Assembly (NCBI GenBank): GCA_902827055.1
Contig: CADEHD010000094.1
Location: forward strand, 1-7,638
DNA from: an uncultured Chloroflexota bacterium
GTDB lineage: Bacteria > Chloroflexota > Dehalococcoidia > UBA2979
Length of the DNA stretch: 7,638 nt
Direction of reading: 5' to 3'
A program made the translations under genes and the position numbers. Below are positions 1 to 4,828 of the stretch, one piece after another (the first letter of the stretch is position 1; the number at the start of each line of letters is the position of its first letter). The notes below the pieces were generated by a model, which ran no database searches, was not told the origin of the DNA, and saw nothing but the letters and a program-made list of their open reading frames with translations.

Positions 1-7
1 CTCGCGA

Positions 8-1249
8 CTAGCCGCGCGGCAGCCCAAGGCCGCGCGTGGCGATCACGTTGCGCTGGATTTCGTTCGACCCGGACAGGATGGTCAGCGGGACGGTGCGCAC
101 GTACAGGTGCGTGAACCGCGACCCCATGGCCGAGTGCGGCGCGCTCTGCTCGCCCCACTTCTGCTTGTCCTGCCAGATCGTGGAGAACAGCCCGAAGACC
201 TTGGTGCCGGTCCGACCCACGCGCTGCGCGAGCTCCGAGCCGTACATTTTGTTCATCGAGGCCTCGTAGTTTGGCACGAGGCCGCGGGCCTGCATCGACA
301 CGATGCGGAACGCGAAGTTGTAGAGCACCTCGGTCTCGATGTGGCGGTCGGCCACCTCGTGGCGGAGCGTGGTGAACTGGGCGAGGCGCGACTTCGCCTT
401 GCCCTCCGTCGTCTTCGCGAACTCGATGAGGTCACGGATGTTGCGGCGGTGAGAGATCGCGCCAGAGATCCCGGAGCGCTCGAAGTCGAGCAGGGTCATG
501 CCGACGTACCAGCCGCGGTTCTCCTCGCCAACGAGGTTCCGAGCCGGGACGCGCACGTCCTCGAAGAACGTCTCGTTGAAGGGCTCCGCCCAGCCCATGT
601 CGGTCAGCGGTCGCACGCTGAGGCCGGGGGTGGAGCGGTCCATCATCAGGAACGAGATGCCCCGGTGCTTCGGCGCTTCCGGGTCCGTGCGCACGAGGGC
701 GAACAGCCAGTCGGAGTACTGCGCACCCGAGGTCCAGATCTTCTGGCCGTTGATGACGTACTCGTCACCGTCGCGGACGGCTCGAGTCTGGAGCGACGCC
801 AGGTCCGAACCCGCGCCGGGCTCCGAGTACCCCTGCGCCCAGGCCACCTCGCCCGAGAGGATCTTCGGGAGGTGTTCCTTCTTCTGCTCGTCGTTGCCGT
901 GCACGATCAGCGTGGGGCCCAGCAGCGAGACGCCCATGCCGCCCACTGGCGGCGCCTGCGCCTCTGCCATCTCCTGGTTGTAGATGAACTGCTCGATCGT
1001 GGTGAGGCCCGCCCCGCCGTACTCCTTGGGCCAGTGCGGTGCGATCCAACCACGCTCCGCCAGCGCGCCGGCCCAATCGAGGGCGGCCTGCTTCGCGTCG
1101 GCGTTGTTCGACTTCCTGTCTGCCTGCCACCCAGCGTTCTCGCTGCCGGTGTCCTTCATGTCCCGGTAACGGCTTGGCAAGCGGTCCTTGATGAACTGGC
1201 GGACGTCCGAACGGAATACCGCCTGCTCTGGGGAATCGGCCCAGTCCAC
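8..1249 (-). CDS. Acyl-CoA dehydrogenase, paralogue A (413 aa)
   Basis: FAD-dependent flavoenzyme predicted to introduce the alpha,beta double bond into an acyl-CoA and pass electrons to ETF; the substrate cannot be read from sequence. Residues about 5-130 form the N-terminal helical domain. The FAD/substrate signature GYSEPGAGSD lies at 140-149 and INGQKIWTSG at 166-175. The C-terminal helical domain runs from about 240 and ends in EIQRNVIATRG near 397-407. The MCAD-type catalytic Glu position (YEG before xIQR) is Ser here, but E257 in LDFER sits where isovaleryl-CoA and long-chain dehydrogenases carry their base. The start is GTG at 1249, which gives the same N-terminus (xDWADSPEQA) and length as paralogue B. 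AGGAG at 1255-1259 lies 5 nt upstream. An open frame continues upstream to 1348, but that part is Arg/Ser-rich and unlike the family. The protein is about 77% identical to B without gaps. Family assignment is firm; substrate unknown. Confidence 0.95.
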   Translation of the reverse strand: MDWADSPEQAVFRSDVRQFIKDRLPSRYRDMKDTGSENAGWQADRKSNNADAKQAALDWAGALAERGWIAPHWPKEYGGAGLTTIEQFIYNQEMAEAQAPPVGGMGVSLLGPTLIVHGNDEQKKEHLPKILSGEVAWAQGYSEPGAGSDLASLQTRAVRDGDEYVINGQKIWTSGAQYSDWLFALVRTDPEAPKHRGISFLMMDRSTPGLSVRPLTDMGWAEPFNETFFEDVRVPARNLVGEENRGWYVGMTLLDFERSGISGAISHRRNIRDLIEFAKTTEGKAKSRLAQFTTLRHEVADRHIETEVLYNFAFRIVSMQARGLVPNYEASMNKMYGSELAQRVGRTGTKVFGLFSTIWQDKQKWGEQSAPHSAMGSRFTHLYVRTVPLTILSGSNEIQRNVIATRGLGLPRG

Positions 1250-1254
1250 ATGGT

Positions 1255-1259
1255 CTCCT
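1255..1259 (-). promoter_or_regulatory. Shine-Dalgarno AGGAG deciding the GTG start of dehydrogenase A
   Basis: AGGAG lies 5 nt before GTG (1249-1247) and only 3 nt before an overlapping, out-of-frame ATG (1251-1249). The motif reads ATGTG, with the G shared between both codons. The spacing and the match to paralogue B both favour GTG as the working start. Confidence 0.7.
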
Positions 1260-1329
1260 CTGCGCGCGGATACACGCTCGCGGCTCTTGATTGTGCGTCC
1301 GCTGCCAGATTGACACGCCCGGCGCCGGC

Positions 1330-1346
1330 GCTCGATGCGATCGAGC
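1330..1346. repeat. 17-bp perfect inverted repeat (7-3-7) in the leader of dehydrogenase A
   Basis: GCTCGAT-GCG-ATCGAGC on the plus strand: seven-base perfect arms around GCG. It lies about 80 bp upstream of the gene A start and about 40-50 nt inside the predicted transcript. It could be a dimeric repressor operator or an RNA hairpin. A second repeat of the same geometry (2968-2984) precedes paralogue B. Confidence 0.5.
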
Positions 1347-1389
1347 ACGCGCCCGCAACGAACCGAGCTGCCGCTGCTCGGCCGCCGGG

Positions 1390-1418
1390 ATTATTGCGGG
1401 GCGAATCGAGCGCGTCAA
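1390..1418 (-). promoter_or_regulatory. Sigma-A/70-type promoter for dehydrogenase A
   Basis: On the minus strand, TTGACG (1418-1413) is followed by a 17-nt spacer and AATAAT (1395-1390). Each hexamer matches consensus at 5 of 6 positions and the spacing is ideal. The predicted start of transcription is near 1383, giving a leader of about 134 nt before the GTG at 1249. An imperfect stem with arms CCGAGC and GCTCGG (1363-1381) would sit at the very 5' end of the RNA. This AT-rich -10 stands out in a very GC-rich background. Confidence 0.65.
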
Positions 1419-1597
1419 GATTCGAGGGCCATCGCGCCCCCGGGGCCCCGCAGGTTCGCGACCGTGCGGCGGCGGCCGGGGTGCGGCGAACGGGCGGCGG
1501 AGCGACGCGGCGTGCCCTCGGGCGGCGGGTCACTGCGGTCGTGATGCGGCGGCGCTCGGTTCGAGACGAGCCCAACCGGGAGGGGCTGACACGCAAG

Positions 1598-1623
1598 AGG
1601 CCCGGTCGTGCGACCGGGCCTCC
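1598..1623 (-). terminator. Hairpin terminator after dehydrogenase B
   Basis: Perfect 12-bp inverted repeat, GAGGCCCGGTCG / CGACCGGGCCTC with a 2-nt centre (in practice about 11 bp with a 4-nt loop). It begins 32 nt after the stop codon of gene B. In the minus direction it is followed by TTGCGTGT, a weak T-rich tail. In the plus direction there is no T tract, so termination of leftward transcription is the better reading. It separates gene B from the promoter of gene A. Confidence 0.75.
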
Positions 1624-1655
1624 GTCGTGCAGCGCGTTGCGACTCGAGGGGCGGG

Positions 1656-2897
1656 CTAGCCGCGAGGGAGGCCCAGGCCGCGCGTCGCGATGACGTTGCG
1701 CTGGATCTCGGACGAGCCCGAGAAAATGGTGTGCGGCACGGAGCCGACGTAATCGCGGGTGAAGTGCCCGTCCATCGGGGCGTAGTCGACCTGCGCGCTC
1801 CCGTGGATGGGCTTGTCCTGCCAGATGTTCGAGTACAGGCCGAACAGCTTGGTACCCGTACGGGCCAGGCGCTGGTGGACCTCCGAACCGAACAGCTTGT
1901 TCATCGATGCCTCGTAGTTCGGCACCATGCCCGCGGCCTGCATCGACACGATGCGGAAGGCGAAGTTGAACAGGACGTCGGTCTCGATGGCGCGGTCCGC
2001 GAGCTCGTGCCGCAGCGTGTTGAACTGGGCGAGCCGCGACACCCGCTGGCCCTCCTCGGTCTTCACGAAGGCACGGATGTCCGTGATGTTCCGGCGGTAC
2101 TCGACCGCACCGGAGATGCCGGACCGCTCGAAGTCGAGCAGGGTCATGCCGACGTACCAGCCCCGGTTCTCCTCGCCGATGAGGTTCCGAGCCGGGACGC
2201 GCACGTCCTCGAAGAACGTCTCGTTGAAGCCGTGGGTCCATCCCATGTTGATAAGGGGGCGGACGCTCAGGCCGGGCGTGCCCTTGTCCATCATCAGGAA
2301 GGAGATACCGCGGTGCTTCGGCGCCTCCGGGTCGGTGCGCACGAGGGCGAACAACCAGTCGGCCGTGTGCGCGCCCGAGGTCCAGATCTTCTGGCCGTTG
2401 ATGACGTACTCGTCACCGTCGCGGACGGCACGGGTCTGGAGCGACGCGAGGTCCGAGCCCGCGCCGGGCTCCGAGTATCCCTGCGCCCAGGCCACCTCGC
2501 CGGAGAGGATCTTCGGCAGGTGCTCGGCCTTCTGCTCGTCGTTGCCATGCACAATAAGTGTCGGGCCCAGCAGCGAGACGCCCATGCCGCCCACCGGCGG
2601 CGCCTGCGCCTCGGCCATCTCCTGGTTGAAGATGAACTGCTCCATTGTGGTGAGGCCGGCTCCGCCGTACTGCTTCGGCCAGTGCGGGGCCACCCAGCCC
2701 TTCTCGGCCAGGGCGTTCGCCCACGCGATCGCGACGTCGCGACGCGAGGAGTCCTCGGACTTGCGATCCGCCTGCCAGCCGCCGGTCTCGCCGTCACCGG
2801 CACCGCCGTTGCGGTACGGGTCCGGGAGCCGTGCGTCGATGAATGTCCGCACCTCGCTGCGGAAGGCCGCCTGCTCTGGGGAATCCGCCCAGTCCAT
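1656..2897 (-). CDS. Acyl-CoA dehydrogenase, paralogue B (413 aa)
   Basis: A second FAD-dependent acyl-CoA dehydrogenase, predicted to oxidise an acyl-CoA to the 2,3-enoyl-CoA. ATG at 2897 is preceded by AAGGAG with AGGAG at 2904-2908, 6 nt upstream. The same motifs as in paralogue A occupy the same residue numbers: GYSEPGAGSD at 140-149, INGQKIWTSG at 166-175, LDFER with E257, and SEIQRNVIATRG near 396-407. The usual MCAD-type catalytic Glu near the C-terminus is replaced by Ser, so E257 is the probable base by comparison with isovaleryl-CoA dehydrogenase. Paralogue A aligns at a constant 1648-bp offset with no indel. Residues 91-170 differ at one position, whereas residues 21-60 and 361-390 are under 45% identical. 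These divergent ends may set substrate or partner choice. It lies 169 bp downstream of the flavin reductase gene and has its own terminator. A weak -10 candidate (TAGGAT, near 3000) lacks a -35. Confidence 0.95.
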   Translation of the reverse strand: MDWADSPEQAAFRSEVRTFIDARLPDPYRNGGAGDGETGGWQADRKSEDSSRRDVAIAWANALAEKGWVAPHWPKQYGGAGLTTMEQFIFNQEMAEAQAPPVGGMGVSLLGPTLIVHGNDEQKAEHLPKILSGEVAWAQGYSEPGAGSDLASLQTRAVRDGDEYVINGQKIWTSGAHTADWLFALVRTDPEAPKHRGISFLMMDKGTPGLSVRPLINMGWTHGFNETFFEDVRVPARNLIGEENRGWYVGMTLLDFERSGISGAVEYRRNITDIRAFVKTEEGQRVSRLAQFNTLRHELADRAIETDVLFNFAFRIVSMQAAGMVPNYEASMNKLFGSEVHQRLARTGTKLFGLYSNIWQDKPIHGSAQVDYAPMDGHFTRDYVGSVPHTIFSGSSEIQRNVIATRGLGLPRG

Positions 2898-2967
2898 CGT
2901 GCTCTCCTTCGAGACCTACTCGTAGTCATGGCAGGGTTGCCAGGCTCCCGCGGCGCGAGAGCCGACG

Positions 2968-2984
2968 GGGTCCCGCGGGGACCC
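2968..2984. repeat. 17-bp perfect inverted repeat (7-3-7) upstream of dehydrogenase B
   Basis: GGGTCCC-GCG-GGGACCC on the plus strand, about 70 bp before the gene B start, inside the 169-bp gap between gene B and the flavin reductase gene. It could be an operator or a hairpin. As a terminator for the flavin reductase transcript it lacks a T tract. The arm and spacer lengths equal those of the repeat upstream of gene A, but the arm sequences differ. Confidence 0.4.
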
Positions 2985-3066
2985 GGTAGCGGCGTCCATC
3001 CTACTGCCGCGGGCCGGACAAGTGAGGTCTATCGAGGGCTGAACGCGTGGACCTGCGGTGGGGCCG

Positions 3067-3879
3067 CTACGGCGCGGAGTCGCCGCGCGGGGTGTTCGGC
3101 CCGAGGATCTGGATGCGTCGAGCGAACTCGGGGAGGCCCTCCGCGGCCAGCGCCGTGATGTCGACCGCGCGGCCGGCCTCGATCTCCTCGCGGAGCTGCC
3201 CGAGCTGCTCCTCGCGCCGTTCGCGCGCTTCCTGGGTGAGCTCCAGGTCTTCGGCGAGCTGCGCGGCGAGGAAGGCTTCGGGCGCGTCGCCCCGCGCGGG
3301 ACTCCGGGCCTCCATCACGCGGTCGAGGTGCGCGTACTGGTTGCCGCCCAGGAAGTGGAGCGGCCGCTTCTCCTCGACGCCAACGAGCCATCGTTCGCCG
3401 AACGCCTCGCGGTCCACGTGCACGGCCAGCGGTGCCCCGACGAACAGCACGTGGTCGCCGATGGGTACCACCTGCTCCACGGCGCACTCGATCCAGGCGG
3501 CGCAACCCTCGATGAGCGGCGCGGACACACGGGCTGCCGTGAACGTCTCGAGCTGGGTCGCCTCGAACTTGTCGATGTGCTCGCCGCTCATCGCGCCGAG
3601 GTACTGGACGTGGTGCAGCAGCGGCCATGTCGCGAAGTTGAGTGCGAACTCCTGCGCGTGCTGAATCATGTCGACCGTGTGGCGCGACTGCTCGATGGAG
3701 ATGCCGATCAGCGGCGGCTTGCTGGACAGCGGCGCGTGCCACGCCAGCGGCATGACGTTGGACTGGCCTCGGTAGGTGCTGGTGACGAGCACGACCGGCC
3801 CGCCCATGAGCACGCGCGAGGCGTACGTGACGGGTACCCGCTCGACGCCTTCCGGGGGGAGGCGAAACAGATCGCTCAT
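3067..3879 (-). CDS. Flavin reductase-like domain protein (270 aa)
   Basis: Resembles the FMN-binding split-barrel flavin reductases (DIM6/NTAB type). These use NAD(P)H to reduce flavin, often for a partner monooxygenase; some members merely bind FMN. The domain covers about residues 15-190. The core strand VVLVTSTYRGQSNVMPLAWH at 29-48 is followed by a PPLIGISI strand at 55-62, a FALNFA strand at 78-83 and GGNQYAHLDR at 178-187. The last 80 residues are a charged, Glu/Arg/Gln-rich segment (about 200-236) likely to form an alpha helix or short coiled coil, beyond the usual compact domain. ATG at 3879 was chosen because the upstream open frame is low-complexity and unlike the family. No good Shine-Dalgarno precedes it, but a TATACT lies 6 nt upstream. 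A TTG at 3903 is a weaker alternative start. It sits 37 nt after DUF309. The physiological partner is unknown; no monooxygenase lies in the window. Confidence 0.85.
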   Translation of the reverse strand: MSDLFRLPPEGVERVPVTYASRVLMGGPVVLVTSTYRGQSNVMPLAWHAPLSSKPPLIGISIEQSRHTVDMIQHAQEFALNFATWPLLHHVQYLGAMSGEHIDKFEATQLETFTAARVSAPLIEGCAAWIECAVEQVVPIGDHVLFVGAPLAVHVDREAFGERWLVGVEEKRPLHFLGGNQYAHLDRVMEARSPARGDAPEAFLAAQLAEDLELTQEARERREEQLGQLREEIEAGRAVDITALAAEGLPEFARRIQILGPNTPRGDSAP

Positions 3880-3885
3880 GCCGCG

Positions 3886-3891
3886 AGTATA
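3886..3891 (-). promoter_or_regulatory. Possible -10 element of a leaderless flavin reductase transcript
   Basis: TATACT on the minus strand matches TATAAT at 5 of 6 positions and ends 6 nt before ATG (3879). Transcription would therefore start at or beside the A of the start codon. No TTGACA-like -35 is present at 16-19 nt. The absence of a Shine-Dalgarno before this gene agrees with leaderless translation. Confidence 0.4.
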
Positions 3892-3916
3892 GGTGGCGCG
3901 CAATCCGCCCCTGGCT

Positions 3917-4411
3917 CTAGAGCTGCGGGGGCTCCAGGGGCGGGACGCCGTCGTCGCGGTCGCGCGTGCCGAGGCGCTCGAGATCCGCGGCGATGGCGGC
4001 GAGGAGGGCGCGCACATCGAGGTCGCGGTGGGTCGGCGGGTACGTCGAGAGGCCGCCGGCGGCGCGGGTCAGGAGGGCGCGCACGCCGTGCGGGTTGTTG
4101 CGTTGGTAGTGGGTGTACCCGGCGCCGAGCTGGGCCAGGGCCTTGAAGAAGGGCTCATCCGGCGCACCGTGGGTGTCGCGCCAGGCGGTCTCCCACGCTT
4201 CGTGGGCGCCGAAGAAGACGCCCTCGTTGAAGAATGAGATCGCCAGGCGGTGGTTCGCGTCGACGCTCAGCTGGTCGAAATCGGGGAGGTCGAGGCGGCT
4301 GGCGCTCCCCGCGGGCAGCGGCCGCCCGAACCGGTCACGAGGCCGCTCCACCGTCGGCTGCGCAGATCCCTCAGCACCACCCGGGCCAGCGCTGTCGTTC
4401 GCTCCGCTCAC
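3917..4411 (-). CDS. DUF309 family protein (164 aa)
   Basis: Belongs by sequence to DUF309, a widespread small helical family of unknown biochemical function. The diagnostic helix-rich core spans about residues 53-120: NEGVFFGAHEAWETAWRDTH at 62-81 holds the invariant-looking HExWE (H70, E71, W73, E74) and W77. It is followed by FFKALAQLGAGYTHYQRNN and the LLTRA helix. The first 25 residues are Gly/Ser/Ala-rich and probably disordered, then comes RDRFGRPLP at 25-33, a segment I associate with high-GC Gram-positive members. The start is GTG at 4411, 6 nt after the stop of the small protein gene, so translation is probably coupled; the Shine-Dalgarno is weak. The carboxyl tail is acidic and Pro-rich. 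What the protein does is not known, and co-transcription with a flavin reductase gives only a hint. Confidence 0.88.
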   Translation of the reverse strand: MSGANDSAGPGGAEGSAQPTVERPRDRFGRPLPAGSASRLDLPDFDQLSVDANHRLAISFFNEGVFFGAHEAWETAWRDTHGAPDEPFFKALAQLGAGYTHYQRNNPHGVRALLTRAAGGLSTYPPTHRDLDVRALLAAIAADLERLGTRDRDDGVPPLEPPQL

Positions 4412-4417
4412 CGGCGC

Positions 4418-4612
4418 CTACTCGGTGGCCTCGGCTGCGTGGCGCGCGCGGAAGCGCTGCGCCACCGGGTCGGCGGGCAGGAACTCGGCGAGGCACGCCT
4501 GGCACTTGTAGCCCATCGGCTGTCCCTCTAGCTGGGCGTTGCGATTGGGGAACCGCGCGAGCAGGCGGTCGTGGGCGCACGTCTTGGGGTCGGTCGTTGC
4601 GGCTGCTGCCAT
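4418..4612 (-). CDS. Small Cys/His protein, putative zinc ribbon (64 aa)
   Basis: I do not recognise this gene by name. The product has C12-x-H14 near the start and C37-x2-C40 in GYKCQACLAEF, separated by 22 residues. Together these could ligate one zinc ion, as in a minimal zinc ribbon. There is no membrane segment or signal peptide. ATG at 4612 is preceded by AAGGGA at 4620-4625, 7 nt upstream. An open frame continues upstream to 4696, but it is Arg/Ala-rich and runs past the ribosome site. Codon third positions are almost all G or C, as in the neighbours, which argues for a real gene. It is first in the leftward operon, with DUF309 beginning 6 nt after its stop. A regulatory or metal-dependent adaptor role is a guess. 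Confidence 0.7.
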   Translation of the reverse strand: MAAAATTDPKTCAHDRLLARFPNRNAQLEGQPMGYKCQACLAEFLPADPVAQRFRARHAAEATE

Positions 4613-4738
4613 GTCTTCGTCCCTTGCTGCGGCTGCAAGCCTACCGCCTCGCGACTCCCGGGACGACCCGCGAGCCGGGCGAGGCGGAGCCACCATCGAG
4701 GGGTCACGCGCGCGACTCGGCTGCGGGATCGGCGGCCC

Positions 4739-4767
4739 TTGACAAGAACGTGCGTTCGCTTCATCCT
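4739..4767 (+). promoter_or_regulatory. Promoter of the mrfA-mrfB operon
   Basis: A perfect -35 TTGACA (4739-4744) is followed by a 17-nt spacer and CATCCT (4762-4767) as the -10. The -10 is poor overall (3 of 6) but keeps A2 and T6. Transcription would start near 4774, giving a leader of about 55 nt before ATG 4829. The spacer is largely filled by the LexA-like palindrome. Confidence 0.55.
4746..4757. promoter_or_regulatory. LexA-like SOS box (GAAC-N4-GTTC)
   Basis: GAACGTGCGTTC matches the Gram-positive SOS operator core GAAC-RNRY-GTTC at every specified position. It lies 1 nt downstream of the -35 hexamer, between -35 and -10, where bound repressor would block RNA polymerase. The downstream genes encode a DNA-repair helicase/nuclease pair, which is the expected kind of target. 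I noticed no other GAAC-N4-GTTC on reading the window. No lexA gene is present to confirm the cognate repressor. Confidence 0.65.
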
Positions 4768-4828
4768 CCGTGATCCGAACATCCGTACGAGCTGTGTCTC
4801 CTGCCGCTCACCTCGATGGAGCCACCCC

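Larger units (their letters stand above)
1250..1597. other. 348-bp non-coding region upstream of dehydrogenase A
   Basis: It lies between the gene A start and the terminator after gene B. The gene-proximal part (1250-1418) holds the Shine-Dalgarno, a 7-3-7 inverted repeat, and the promoter listed separately. The remaining stretch (1419-1597) is extremely GC-rich, with G/C runs around 1436-1452. I see no gene, RNA gene or convincing further signal in it. Open frames crossing the region continue from neighbouring genes in other frames and have no family-like residues. Confidence 0.6.
4613..4828. other. 216-bp divergent intergenic region
   Basis: It separates the leftward small-protein operon from the rightward helicase gene. 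The rightward promoter and the SOS-like box are at 4739-4767, and the helicase ribosome site GGAG is at 4818-4821, 7 nt before ATG 4829. For the leftward operon the best I can find is TAGGCT on the minus strand around 4630-4640, with only a poor -35 (TCGTCC, 3 of 6) at 17 nt. I do not count that as established. Confidence 0.55.

Noticed and set aside
1250..1348. Upstream extension of dehydrogenase A to an ATG at 1348
   Set aside because: The extra 33 residues are Arg/Ser-rich, absent from paralogue B, and would place the strong AGGAG inside the coding region.
2990..3030. TAGGAT as the -10 of a promoter for dehydrogenase B
   Set aside because: No -35 match at 16-18 nt; the nearby TTGTCC is only 12 nt away. 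Kept only as a weak possibility.
107..3158. Two very long plus-strand open frames (107-1693 and 1608-3158) antisense to the dehydrogenases
   Set aside because: They mirror the codon structure of the real minus-strand genes in GC-rich DNA, resemble each other only because the genes beneath are duplicates, and have no family motifs or ribosome sites.
3880..4017. N-terminal extension of the flavin reductase to 4017
   Set aside because: The extra 46 residues are low-complexity Ser/Arg/Ala and overlap the end of the DUF309 gene in another frame.
4740..4745. TTGTCA on the minus strand as a -35 for the leftward operon
   Set aside because: It is the complement of the rightward -35 region, and no -10-like hexamer lies 16-18 nt downstream on the minus strand.
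4571..4828. Upstream extension of the helicase reading frame back to 4571
   Set aside because: It would run through the -35, the SOS-like box and the ribosome site, and its residues do not resemble the family N-terminus.
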